From: Campylobacteraceae bacterium
Lineage (GTDB): Bacteria > Campylobacterota > Campylobacteria > Campylobacterales > Arcobacteraceae
Reading direction: 5' to 3'
DNA: 64,000 nucleotides
NCBI GenBank assembly: GCA_013215945.1
Contig: JABSOM010000002.1
Span: 1 to 64,000, forward strand
The notes under the pieces are model-generated. The model was not told the origin of the DNA and did no database searches. It saw only the letters and a list, made by a program, of their open reading frames with translations. Below are positions 37,690-45,462 of the stretch, piece by piece (the stretch's first letter is position 1; the number at the start of each line of letters is the position of its first letter). Both the position numbers and the translations under genes were made by a program.

Positions 37690-37733
37690 GGGTACATTTA
37701 GGGGTACACTTTCTGAAAATAAAAAGTGTACCC
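37690..37733. promoter_or_regulatory. GGGTACA repeats and palindrome before the integrase gene
   Basis: GGGTACA starts at 37690 and 37702, with an inverted copy at 37727-37733. The last two form an 11-bp perfect stem (37702-37712 with 37723-37733). They lie between the attachment site and the integrase start. Likely roles are integrase arm-binding sites or autoregulation; a terminator is less likely. Confidence 0.5.
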
Positions 37734-37759
37734 TTATTTTCTACAATCAAAGGACTTTA

Positions 37760-38959
37760 ATGGCTCGAATCACGAAACCTCTAAGCGAAGCTGAAATAAA
37801 AAATGCAAAAGTAAGTGAAAAAGATTACAAGTTATATGATGGAAGTGGTCTGTATCTTAAAGTCTTTAGTAATGGAATTAAAAGATGGTACCTTAGATAT
37901 GTCTATGAGAAAAAAACAAATACATTATCTTTTGGTAAATATCCTTTATTAACATTAAAAGAAGCTCGTGAGAAACGGAATGATACTTTAAAAGGCCTTA
38001 GCAATAATATTAACCCTTCTTCTAGAGCAAAAAATAAAAATATTAGAAAAGATGAACATAAATTTATTGACGTAGCTAGAGAGTACTTTATGATGCGTGA
38101 GGATTTGAATGAGAGATACAAAGGTGATTGCATTAGGAAATTAGAAAAAGATATTTATCCATACGTTGGAGAAGAGTATATGGACGATATTGAATCTTTG
38201 AGAATGGTAGAGGTGTTACAGATTATAGATAAGAGGGGAGCAAATGTTTCTGCTAAAAGAACTTTTAACATAGTAGAGAGAATTTATAGATATGCTTCAA
38301 CAGTTGGGAAAGCTAAAAGAAATATTATGGGGGATGTAGATAGAAATTTAATATTTAGGAAAGTAGAAGTTAAAAACTTCGCACATACTACAGATATAAA
38401 AGAGCTTTCTGCTGTACTACATGCTATTGATTACTATGGAGGGGATTATTCAACAAAAATGGCTTTAAAAATTTTGCCACATTTATTTGTAAGGCCTTAT
38501 AATTTAAGATATATGGAATGGAATGAAATTAATTTCATAGATAAGCTATGGACTATTCCTGGTACAAAAATGAAAACAAAAAAGGATCACATTGTTCCAT
38601 TGTCAAGTAGTGTGTTAGGGGTTATTGAAGAAATGAAGAAGGTAAGTAAAGATGTAAGTAAATATGTTTTTCCATCAAGAGTATCTAATTCAAAAACCTT
38701 ATCAGAAAACACACTGAATTTTTCATTAAAAAGAATGGGGTTTGATTTGACGGCTCATGGCTTTAGACATACTGCTTCAACATTGTTACATGAAAATAAT
38801 AGAATACATAAAATTAAGAGTGATATTATTGAAATGCAGCTTGCTCATAAAGTTGGAAGTACTGTTCATCAAATTTATAATAAAGCAATATATTTGGATG
38901 AAAGAATTGATTTAATGAACTGGTGGAGTAGTTTTTTAGATAACTTAAAAAAAGACTAG
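37760..38959 (+). CDS. int: P4-type tyrosine integrase
   Basis: A 399-residue integrase. Residues 1-80 are the DUF4102 arm-type DNA-binding domain (KLYDGSGLYLKVFSNGIKRWYLRY, LSFGKYPLLTLKEAR). The catalytic domain shows the first Arg in LFVRPYNLRYMEW, HGFRHTAST (His-x-x-Arg), a His in LAHKVG and the nucleophile Tyr in VHQIYNKA. It is transcribed away from the tRNA, the usual layout for tRNA-targeted elements. Its end overlaps the convergent AlpA-like gene by 4 bp. Confidence 0.94.
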   Translation: MARITKPLSEAEIKNAKVSEKDYKLYDGSGLYLKVFSNGIKRWYLRYVYEKKTNTLSFGKYPLLTLKEAREKRNDTLKGLSNNINPSSRAKNKNIRKDEHKFIDVAREYFMMREDLNERYKGDCIRKLEKDIYPYVGEEYMDDIESLRMVEVLQIIDKRGANVSAKRTFNIVERIYRYASTVGKAKRNIMGDVDRNLIFRKVEVKNFAHTTDIKELSAVLHAIDYYGGDYSTKMALKILPHLFVRPYNLRYMEWNEINFIDKLWTIPGTKMKTKKDHIVPLSSSVLGVIEEMKKVSKDVSKYVFPSRVSNSKTLSENTLNFSLKRMGFDLTAHGFRHTASTLLHENNRIHKIKSDIIEMQLAHKVGSTVHQIYNKAIYLDERIDLMNWWSSFLDNLKKD

Positions 38960-39156
38960 GAATTATCTCTTTCATCTTTTTTATTTTGGATTAGAGCTTT
39001 AATTTCTGATTCAAGCCATCCTACGGAGGCTTTTGTTAATTTTATAGGCTTAGGGAAATCACCGCTTTTAATTCTGTTATAAATTGTAGGTCGTGAAACG
39101 CCAAATATATCAGTTACTTCTGTGATTTTTAATATTCTGTCTATTCTTTCACTCAT
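38956..39156 (-). CDS. AlpA-like regulator/excisionase
   Basis: A 66-residue protein with a MerR/AlpA-type helix-turn-helix: ILKITEVTDIFGVSRPTIYNRIKSG followed by the wing DFPKPIKL. AlpA-family proteins near integrases act as excisionase or as activators of integrase-linked genes. It is the last gene of the minus-strand series and overlaps its upstream neighbour by 4 bp (ATGA). Confidence 0.85.
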   Translation of the reverse strand: MSERIDRILKITEVTDIFGVSRPTIYNRIKSGDFPKPIKLTKASVGWLESEIKALIQNKKDERDNS

Positions 39157-39692
39157 GATTTTTCCTTTTTTAAGTTGTGTCTTGGTACTTTTTTATTTTT
39201 AATGCAATGACAATCAACAAAAAAAGAATGACTTCCTGCAGATACCTCATATTCACCGTCCCCATGACACGAACCACATACTGATGCTTTTTCTTGTAGT
39301 GTTCCAATGATTTTAATATTTTTTATTCTATCAATGCATTTTCCTAAGTCAAAAATATAATTATCACCATCTTTATCTCCATGAGAAATTGTTTCTATGT
39401 CATATCTAAACCTTGACTTGTTCCATTTAATAAAACCGTTATATTTAACACTTTCATTATCTCCGAATCCAATAAAATCAAATTCAATAATAGAACAATC
39501 ATCATAAATCTTTTTATCGTTTATATCTGTTTTACCTATGTAGTAGTGAATTGTATATCTATTGCTATTAGTTGCTACATCATAAATTGCACCATTTTTA
39601 AAAGTAATAACATTACCTTCATTACTTATGGCGGCTTCGTGCAATCCCAAAAATCTTTTTTCTTTTGTATCATAAATTTTATATTTATTCAT
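39153..39692 (-). CDS. YopX family phage protein with cysteine cluster
   Basis: A 179-residue protein. The first part matches YopX: a KYKIYDTKEKRFLG opening, YIGKTDINDKKIYDDCSIIEF in the middle and a late IKIIGTLQEK. The end adds CGSCHGDG and CHC cysteines, possibly a zinc knuckle. Of two adjacent ATGs, 39692 has the better spacing to GGAGAG. YopX proteins are common in phages but have no known role. Confidence 0.75.
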   Translation of the reverse strand: MNKYKIYDTKEKRFLGLHEAAISNEGNVITFKNGAIYDVATNSNRYTIHYYIGKTDINDKKIYDDCSIIEFDFIGFGDNESVKYNGFIKWNKSRFRYDIETISHGDKDGDNYIFDLGKCIDRIKNIKIIGTLQEKASVCGSCHGDGEYEVSAGSHSFFVDCHCIKNKKVPRHNLKKEKS

Positions 39693-39963
39693 CATCTTCT
39701 CTCCAAAGCTTTTTCCCATCAATAATAACTGGGCCACCTCCTGCATAATCAAGCCTTCCTCCATCACTAAAAACCATTTCACCATTTATTGACTCAATAT
39801 GAATGGATTCTGTTTCTTGACTTTCTCCCATTGTCATAGTTGAATCAATTCCATAGTTATCATATAGCCCTTGAATATCATTTATTAGTTGAGTGTCTGA
39901 TAGTTTGTCACATTCTGCACCAAGTGTTATTTCGACTGTTTTAACTATAATTATTTTTTTCAT
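39685..39963 (-). CDS. Hypothetical phage early protein (92 aa)
   Basis: A 92-residue acidic protein, soluble, without a recognised domain. MKKIIIVKTVEITLGAE begins it and GGRLDYAGGG appears near the end. It overlaps both neighbours by a few bases, so it is one cistron of the compact early minus-strand operon. Confidence 0.6.
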   Translation of the reverse strand: MKKIIIVKTVEITLGAECDKLSDTQLINDIQGLYDNYGIDSTMTMGESQETESIHIESINGEMVFSDGGRLDYAGGGPVIIDGKKLWREDDE

Positions 39964-40316
39964 TTATTACCCTTTAAAAATTCTTCTGGTGTAATTTCTT
40001 TCACATTTTCAATTAAATAAAAAGTTGGTTGTTCAATGTTTTTATCCAAATAATCAAGAATAATCTTTTCAATATTATTTTGATGTTCTTTTGTCATGTC
40101 TCCTAAGTAATCATCTGAAAAATCAGGAGAAACTTCATGTGCATTTTCTTTCATTTTTTCAATTAAATCATCGATACCTATAAAATCACTATGTTTTTGT
40201 TTTATTTGTTCTCCAACATAAACAATGTCACTTTCACCATATGATTCAAGTTCATATTCAATATGCTCTCTCTCGTAATATGTTTCTCCATCTAGGCTAT
40301 ATGCTAATTTCTTCAT
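39960..40316 (-). CDS. Hypothetical phage early protein (118 aa)
   Basis: A 118-residue acidic protein with no signal peptide or membrane segment; regions such as LIEKMKENAHEVSPDF suggest helices. It overlaps the gene on each side by 4 bp (ATGA), which shows tight translational coupling. No family recognised. Confidence 0.6.
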   Translation of the reverse strand: MKKLAYSLDGETYYEREHIEYELESYGESDIVYVGEQIKQKHSDFIGIDDLIEKMKENAHEVSPDFSDDYLGDMTKEHQNNIEKIILDYLDKNIEQPTFYLIENVKEITPEEFLKGNK

Positions 40317-40528
40317 TGTTTTTCCTTATCTATAATTTGTTCAAATTCTTCATCAGTTAATTTTCTAGCATTTAACCACCAACTTAAATCATTATCATCT
40401 GATTTATCTATTGAGACATAAGGATGCTTGTGCTTGCTATATTCAAAAAATTGATAAACAACTCCTTTTTTAATATTTTCATTCCAAAAGAAACACCAAT
40501 CATTTTGTTTTAATTTTTCTTTTTTCAT
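40313..40528 (-). CDS. Hypothetical phage early protein (71 aa)
   Basis: A 71-residue protein rich in Trp, Tyr and Lys (NDWCFFWNENIKKG, DLSWWLNARKL), soluble. It overlaps the next gene by 4 bp. It resembles the many small phage accessory proteins with no assigned role. Confidence 0.55.
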   Translation of the reverse strand: MKKEKLKQNDWCFFWNENIKKGVVYQFFEYSKHKHPYVSIDKSDDNDLSWWLNARKLTDEEFEQIIDKEKQ

Positions 40529-40529
40529 A

Positions 40530-40811
40530 TCAATCCCAATAACTAACGCACTCTTCTACATCTTCAAAAGGGTCATTAAGATTTAATTCAGATAATCCTA
40601 CATTTTCAATGTGTGCAATAACTTCATGATATGCTCCATAAGAATCACATTTAGTATATTTTTTTATCATTTTTATAAATTCATATTTATACTTTTTAAC
40701 ATCTTTTTTTTGTTCTTCATTATAAAAGGTATCAGATTTATTTTTATGTCCAATATCACTACAAATAAAGCCGAAACCTGCACCCTTAGGAAACATATTT
40801 TTACAAGCCAT
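40530..40811 (-). CDS. Hypothetical phage early protein (93 aa)
   Basis: A 93-residue protein. The N-terminus MACKNMFPKGAGFGFICSD is followed by a helical middle (KYKYEFIKMIKKYTK). AAGGAATAAGTA precedes the ATG. It is the first gene of the block that runs to the AlpA-like gene. No family recognised. Confidence 0.55.
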   Translation of the reverse strand: MACKNMFPKGAGFGFICSDIGHKNKSDTFYNEEQKKDVKKYKYEFIKMIKKYTKCDSYGAYHEVIAHIENVGLSELNLNDPFEDVEECVSYWD

Positions 40812-40859
40812 TACTTATTCCTTATTAAATTAATTTTTAGTTATACTTTTCAGCAATGC

Positions 40860-40906
40860 AAACCCTATACTTAAGATTGCATAACTTATGTGTGTGCTTA
40901 GGGTTT
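40860..40906. terminator. Inverted repeat between early gene blocks
   Basis: AAACCCTA (40860-40867) and TAGGGTTT (40899-40906) are exact complements around a 31-nt loop, between the antirepressor stop and the next minus-strand gene. It may be a terminator or a control site; no long U-tract is present. Confidence 0.35.
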
Positions 40907-40916
40907 GTTATTACCT

Positions 40917-41522
40917 TTAGATGTTTAGGAAATTTAGTTCATTAAAAGTATTCTGCAACTTATTTGTTATTGCTTTTAATCTCCAATATTCTCCATATAG
41001 TTTCTCAAACCTTTTTCTCTCTTCATCGTATTTCAAGCCTTTTTCTATTAGCTTTCTTATTTCTTGTTCTATTGTGGTTTGACTATTATTTTTTTTGAGG
41101 TTGGCTATTAGTTTATTTTTTTGTGATAGTTGAGATTTGTAACCGTTTATTTGTTGTCTATGGAACTTTTCATTAACTACAATTCCTTTGTTGAAATAAT
41201 TATTTAAGACATCAAAACACTCATTTTTGTATTCGATTAATTTTTGTTTTACTTCTGGTCTAACTTTATTTGGATTGATACTGAACAGCCAACCATTTAG
41301 TTTTGATAATGGGATTGTAAATACTTCTTGTTCTCCACCATTAGTTTGAACTTTAATTAATTTACTTTGGTAGCTTGGGTCTGTTTTTATCTTTGTGAAT
41401 TGTCCTGAAAAGATTAGTCCAATATTTTCGCAAATATCTTTTACTACTATTGATTGTGTTTCCTCTATAACATCTACATGAGTTAAATTGAAGTTCACTT
41501 TAACTAAGTTTATACTATTCAT
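40917..41522 (-). CDS. Antirepressor-like protein (P22_AR_N type)
   Basis: A 201-residue protein whose first 110 residues match the P22 antirepressor N-terminal domain: VDVIEETQSIVVKDICENIG, then VFTIPLSKLNGWLFSINPNKV and VKQKLIEYKNECFDVLNNYF. The rest is coiled-coil-like. Such proteins inactivate phage repressors by direct binding. It is encoded apart from the repressor gene, on the same strand. Confidence 0.86.
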   Translation of the reverse strand: MNSINLVKVNFNLTHVDVIEETQSIVVKDICENIGLIFSGQFTKIKTDPSYQSKLIKVQTNGGEQEVFTIPLSKLNGWLFSINPNKVRPEVKQKLIEYKNECFDVLNNYFNKGIVVNEKFHRQQINGYKSQLSQKNKLIANLKKNNSQTTIEQEIRKLIEKGLKYDEERKRFEKLYGEYWRLKAITNKLQNTFNELNFLNI

Positions 41523-41598
41523 AATTACACCTTATTTGAGTTTTATTGTGCAAGTATAATTGATTTAAAGTGTTTTGTCAATAGATTAAAGTATTTTT

Positions 41599-41656
41599 AA
41601 AGTGGGAATTTATTTTAATTGCCACTTTAAAGGTGTTTAGTTATCTGAACACCTTT
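41599..41656. terminator. Tandem stem-loops after the 41667 gene
   Basis: Two adjacent hairpins: AAAGTGG with CCACTTT (41599-41605, 41622-41628) and AAAGGTGTT with AACACCTTT (41629-41637, 41648-41656). They lie just past the stop of the minus-strand gene at 41667 and probably end its transcript. Confidence 0.6.
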
Positions 41657-41666
41657 CTAGAGGTAC

Positions 41667-42182
41667 CTACTTAAGCCATTCTTTGAGAGTTGCTTTAATT
41701 TTATCTGAATTCTCTAATTCTTTTTTTAATTTCAAAGTTTCGGTATATAACTCAATGGCTTTTTTCATGGCTTTACTAACATCTCCTCTTGAAGCATTAC
41801 TTATTGAGTTTTCTCCATATCCAATAAATAAGCCCAACTGATTGTATGTTATTCCTAATCCTTTGCATGTATGTTTTACTAAGTTATATTCCTCTTTAGT
41901 TTCAATGTATATTACAATGATTTCAATATATTCACCTTGTTCGTCCTTATAATCTTTATATGGTACTGAAATATTATTTTCAAGAGGTACAGTATTTTTG
42001 TAGGTATTAACTTCAATACGAAGAGGGGTATATTTATTATCTATATATACACTCATAATTTGGGGAGTACTGACATGACTACTAAAGAAAGAATCTTTTA
42101 ATGCTTTCTCAACATCTTCGATTGTTAAGTGCGTTTCATCTTCTTTTCTTATTTCATAGGGAATAGTTTGATATATATTCAT
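41667..42182 (-). CDS. Hypothetical phage protein with C-terminal helix-turn-helix-like part
   Basis: A 171-residue protein. The first half is mixed beta/alpha with no recognised family; residues 110-145 (GITYNQLGLFIGYGENSISNA) look like a helix-turn-helix with the SxxS recognition pattern, then a charged helix. AAAGGAAACAA precedes the ATG. It may be a regulator; this is tentative. Confidence 0.55.
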   Translation of the reverse strand: MNIYQTIPYEIRKEDETHLTIEDVEKALKDSFFSSHVSTPQIMSVYIDNKYTPLRIEVNTYKNTVPLENNISVPYKDYKDEQGEYIEIIVIYIETKEEYNLVKHTCKGLGITYNQLGLFIGYGENSISNASRGDVSKAMKKAIELYTETLKLKKELENSDKIKATLKEWLK

Positions 42183-42396
42183 TTGTTTCCTTTCATTGAT
42201 TTACACCCTAAATTAAGATGTAAAATTTATTGTTAGTATTTAATTGGTTATGTAAGTAATATTACTTGCTTATAAAAATGTATTTTACATTAAAATACAT
42301 TAAACTGTATGTACTAACTACTTAGGTGTACATAGTGTATAGGAACACCCCTGATTTCATTTTGTTAGTGTTCTAATTGGTTGAGTTAAGTGTGGG

Positions 42397-42972
42397 TTAA
42401 AAAGGACCTTCATTTTCAAATTCTTTAAATTTATCAACAATAGGCATTACAATTATTTTTATATTTTCTTCACCATCTTCAATTAGAACAGGTAAATCAG
42501 GTGTATTAATTTTGATTGTTCCTGATTTCAATTTTGGTATATGTTTAGGATTTAGATGAACTTTACTTAATGCACATATTCCAGATATTTGCGAATTGTC
42601 AGTAAAGGAAATACATTCCTCTGCAAGTCCTTTTGGAAATATTCTTTCATAATCAGGATATTTAAAATCCTCAAAACTAGATGATAATGAATATGTCATG
42701 AGTTCTTCATTATCATTCATAACAACAATTTTATTTTTTGACAAAACAAAGTCGGTTGCTTTTCTTTCTGTAAGTGCTTTTTTTACAATGCTTCCATGTA
42801 TTAAAAAAGCTTCTTTAACAGGCTCATAATGTTTTACAACACACAATGCTTTTGTATTTGTACTTACAACATTTGATTTATCAACTAATAGATAATTTAA
42901 CTCATATTTAGGATTATTAATGTCAATTAATTTTCCTATCTCTTCTAATGCTTTTCTGTTTAATATACTCAT
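42397..42972 (-). CDS. Hypothetical phage protein, possible sliding-clamp-like fold
   Basis: A 191-residue protein with repeated beta-strand segments: VVSTNTKALCVVKHYEP, FLIHGSIVKKALTE, and NDNEELMTYSL. This pattern is reminiscent of a DNA polymerase beta-clamp domain, which would suit a replication role, but the likeness is weak. It starts within one base of the upstream gene's stop and is in the same operon. Confidence 0.55.
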   Translation of the reverse strand: MSILNRKALEEIGKLIDINNPKYELNYLLVDKSNVVSTNTKALCVVKHYEPVKEAFLIHGSIVKKALTERKATDFVLSKNKIVVMNDNEELMTYSLSSSFEDFKYPDYERIFPKGLAEECISFTDNSQISGICALSKVHLNPKHIPKLKSGTIKINTPDLPVLIEDGEENIKIIVMPIVDKFKEFENEGPF

Positions 42973-43184
42973 TATTCTTTCTCACTTTCATTATATTTTT
43001 CATTTAAAACTCTTAATCTTAATTCCTGTTCTTCAATGTTCATATCTAACAAATCACTTCTTTTATTTTCATTTTCAAATTGAAGTACATGTAAAATCTT
43101 TGTTTGTTTATCTCTTTTGACTTGATAATAAACACCAGTACCTAACATCAGGATAAAGACTACTAATAAAATTGTATTAAGCAT
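42972..43184 (-). CDS. Small membrane protein with a coiled-coil tail
   Basis: A 70-residue protein: residues 3-22 form one membrane helix (NTILLVVFILMLGTGVYY), and the remainder is a charged helix rich in Glu, Leu and Arg. It overlaps both neighbours by one base. The role is unknown. Confidence 0.6.
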   Translation of the reverse strand: MLNTILLVVFILMLGTGVYYQVKRDKQTKILHVLQFENENKRSDLLDMNIEEQELRLRVLNEKYNESEKE

Positions 43185-44044
43185 TACTCTTCCTCTATTT
43201 CAGTCAAAGATCTTTTATTCATGTCAATTTTAACACCATTAATAAATGAGTTTAATGCCATTTGTTCTAGTTCATTTCTAATTGTTTTAAGAAATAAAGT
43301 TCCTGATTCATCAATACTTCTACCATTTATTTGAATACCAATAATTGAATAAAGGTTTTTTCTGTCTTCTACAAAATAGTCATCATCTGAATATGTTTCT
43401 CCAGCTTCTTCATCTCTTTGTCTATTAAGATGCATAGATACTTCATATAAACATTCATCATCTTTTTTACAACTAAATATTAAGTGAGTAGTGCATGATT
43501 TCCATGAGCTATATTGAGATGTTTTTTCTGTTAATACTGATGTGATTTCTACTTCTGAACTCATGTATTCTGTTGAATTATTTAGTTCGTCTAGTCCTTG
43601 AATTTCCTCCATTGCTGATGAACAATCAAATTCATCTGATAGTTCATCTTTTAAAAATGTTGCAAATTCATTTTCTAAATCCAAACAAGTAATTGTTTCT
43701 TTGTTCGAGCCTAAAAAGTTCCTTAGTTTTTGAGTGGCTTTAAGTTGAATATCTGCTTTGTTCTCTAACTCAATTAATCCTAGTTCTGCTTGTATAGCAT
43801 CAACTGCTATTTCTCCAAAGTTAGGTACTGATAATCTATCCAGATTAAAAGCAACTTCTTTTTGAAGCTTTTTCTCAAGCTCTTTTCTAAAATCTCCATA
43901 ATTTCCAAACATATCTCTTGCTATGCTGTTTGTAACTTCTTTAATTTGATTTGCCATAATCCCTTTAATATCTACTTCTGCTACTGCCTCTAATACAACA
44001 TCTTTCATTGAACACTCTAATATATTTTTAATTTCTTCATTCAT
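43184..44044 (-). CDS. Hypothetical phage early protein (286 aa)
   Basis: A 286-residue acidic, mostly helical protein without signal or membrane segments. The N-terminal third contains several short amphipathic stretches; a middle beta segment has THLIFSCKKDDECLYEVSMH. AAAGGATAAAAG precedes the ATG. No family recognised. It follows two tiny genes and leads the 43-42.4 kb series. Confidence 0.6.
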   Translation of the reverse strand: MNEEIKNILECSMKDVVLEAVAEVDIKGIMANQIKEVTNSIARDMFGNYGDFRKELEKKLQKEVAFNLDRLSVPNFGEIAVDAIQAELGLIELENKADIQLKATQKLRNFLGSNKETITCLDLENEFATFLKDELSDEFDCSSAMEEIQGLDELNNSTEYMSSEVEITSVLTEKTSQYSSWKSCTTHLIFSCKKDDECLYEVSMHLNRQRDEEAGETYSDDDYFVEDRKNLYSIIGIQINGRSIDESGTLFLKTIRNELEQMALNSFINGVKIDMNKRSLTEIEEE

Positions 44045-44047
44045 CTT

Positions 44048-44179
44048 TTATCCTTTAATTTTCAATATCTCTTTAGCAGCTTCACTAATTGAAACTACCA
44101 CCATGTTTTTATTTTTTTTTGCATAGATTTTTTTGAATTTATTTGCTATGCTGTCTGATACTATGATTGTGTTGTTCAT
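44048..44179 (-). CDS. Small phage protein (43 aa)
   Basis: A 43-residue frame: MNNTIIVSDSIANKFKKIYA followed by a basic stretch and a hydrophobic helix (NMVVVSISEAAKEIL). Its ATG overlaps the stop of the preceding small gene (ATGA), and the next gene starts 3 bp after its TAA. It was too short for standard calling, but the coupled layout supports it. Confidence 0.55.
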   Translation of the reverse strand: MNNTIIVSDSIANKFKKIYAKKNKNMVVVSISEAAKEILKIKG

Positions 44180-44298
44180 AGTTTATTCTTCATATCAAAT
44201 TTAATTTTTCTTTTCTCCGAATTCTTATCTCTAACATAGACAAACAAGATACAGGTAATAGTAATTGTTACTGGGCCTAAATAAATTATGTATTCCAT
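44176..44298 (-). CDS. Small single-helix membrane protein (40 aa)
   Basis: A 40-residue frame with one membrane helix (IIYLGPVTITITCILFVYV) and a basic tail. AAAAGGATCATC before the ATG is a good ribosome site. It is the first gene of the minus-strand series that continues to 42397. Confidence 0.55.
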   Translation of the reverse strand: MEYIIYLGPVTITITCILFVYVRDKNSEKRKIKFDMKNKL

Positions 44299-44423
44299 GA
44301 TGATCCTTTTAGTAATATTATTTATAATTGGTTATTCAAAGTAGAGACCTTTTCTGATATAATATTTTTATCACAAAAACGTATAAAAAAAGGGCTCAAA
44401 TTTAAATAATATAGGGGTTCACA

Positions 44424-44933
44424 ATGACCGAAAAAGAGCAAGGATACGAAAACAATTTAAAGCTTCATCAAACAGAGCTAAGAGCAAGATTAAACATTAA
44501 TTTGAATACAGACATGCCAGAACAAATTAAAATCATGAAAACTATTTTATGGGTTAACTTCTTAGTTATTGCACTTGCATTACAATTTCTTAAATCTAAT
44601 CCATTGGAAGACATTATAGAAATATCAATGTTTTCAAGCTCATTATTAGGTTCTGTATTCGCGATAATTACTATCTTGTGTGCATTTCTACGTAATAAGT
44701 ACTCAAAAGGTGGAGTTTGGTTAGAAATTGATGTAATGAAGAGATATGACGAATCCGATACACCGACAATTACGGCACTTGAACATATAAATAATGTTCT
44801 TATAAGAGCAATAAAATTTAATAACGAAGCTATAACGAGTACAGCAAAGTTGCTAACTCAATCAAATTGGCTCTCATTATTTTCAATTGCAATCATGTTA
44901 TTTTTTGCAATATATAAATCTTTTTTTAGTTAA
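44424..44933 (+). CDS. Phage membrane protein (169 aa)
   Basis: A 169-residue protein with three hydrophobic helices (about residues 40-60, 66-90 and 148-167) and a cytosolic hydrophilic segment between the second and third. I recognise no family. A TATAAT box with a preceding TG lies about 65 bp upstream (44355-44360), and AGGGG precedes the ATG. It lies between the two early blocks beside the immunity region, where exclusion proteins are often encoded; that role is speculation. Confidence 0.6.
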   Translation: MTEKEQGYENNLKLHQTELRARLNINLNTDMPEQIKIMKTILWVNFLVIALALQFLKSNPLEDIIEISMFSSSLLGSVFAIITILCAFLRNKYSKGGVWLEIDVMKRYDESDTPTITALEHINNVLIRAIKFNNEAITSTAKLLTQSNWLSLFSIAIMLFFAIYKSFFS

Positions 44934-44953
44934 AACTTTTGAAAGGAGAATAT

Positions 44954-45049
44954 ATGCACAAACTATTTGATTTATATATGAGTTCTGGAAAACCCATTAT
45001 TATTCCTGAACCAGTTGAACCCGGTGATAACCAAAAAAGAGATATGTAG
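44954..45049 (+). CDS. Small phage protein (31 aa)
   Basis: A 31-residue frame with a strong GAAAGGAG ribosome site: MHKLFDLYMSSGKPIIIPEP and a polar tail rich in Pro, Glu and Asp. It follows the membrane-protein gene by 20 bp, and its stop lies in the left arm of a 10-bp stem-loop shared with the convergent peptide gene at 45057. Confidence 0.5.
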   Translation: MHKLFDLYMSSGKPIIIPEPVEPGDNQKRDM

Positions 45050-45065
45050 GCACTCCCTACATATC
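45041..45065. terminator. Stem-loop shared by two convergent small genes
   Basis: GATATGTAGG and CCTACATATC pair perfectly around a 5-nt loop. The arms contain the stop codons of the 31-residue (plus) and 21-residue (minus) frames. There is no long U-tract, so it may act on convergent transcripts or as an mRNA 3'-end stabiliser. Confidence 0.55.
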
Positions 45066-45122
45066 AAATAACCAAATACTCGTAAAAAACAACCACATAA
45101 AAATAAACCAATCATCTGCCAT
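45057..45122 (-). CDS. 21-residue hydrophobic peptide, toxin-like
   Basis: A tiny frame with a full AGGAGG Shine-Dalgarno five bases before ATG. The peptide is MADDWFIFMWLFFTSIWLFD plus a final Met: one hydrophobic helix rich in Trp and Phe, framed by aspartates. This size and composition resemble membrane peptides of type I toxin-antitoxin systems, but no antisense RNA has been shown. The strong ribosome site argues against a chance frame. Confidence 0.52.
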   Translation of the reverse strand: MADDWFIFMWLFFTSIWLFDM

Positions 45123-45352
45123 ATATTCCTCCTATATTCACTATTGAATTACCAGTTAATTAGTAACTCAAATATAAATATATTTTTATAATTTATTTAA
45201 CTCTTGCCTAAGCTGTTTGTTACCAATAGAGGAAATTATTAACTACTCTGTTGCTTCAACCTTTCATCTTTTTAGATTACTGTGCCGATTGGATTTATTA
45301 ACAATGTTTTTTTAAAGAACTTAAAAGCTGGTTTGCTTTTGGTGTGTGTAAT

Positions 45353-45401
45353 GATAATTTAATTCCCTTTAAAGAAAGCTTAAATTGATAATTAAATTCC
45401 C
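45353..45401. promoter_or_regulatory. Two copies of the phage operator motif before the 45463 gene
   Basis: GATAAT-N3-ATTCCC occurs at 45353-45367 and 45387-45401, centres 34 bp apart, same orientation. The second ends in the -35 region of the promoter at 45420. The same motif occurs twice between the repressor and cro-like genes. Confidence 0.75.
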
Positions 45402-45419
45402 TTTTTGTGAAATTCATGC

Positions 45420-45425
45420 TATAAT
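45420..45425 (+). promoter_or_regulatory. Promoter -10 box of the 45463 gene
   Basis: TATAAT preceded by TGC (extended -10) lies 37 bp before the ATG. The position 17 bp upstream falls within the second operator copy, so bound repressor would block it. Confidence 0.65.
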
Positions 45426-45462
45426 ACTTCTGAAGTTATATATTAATAAGGAGTAGGGTAAA

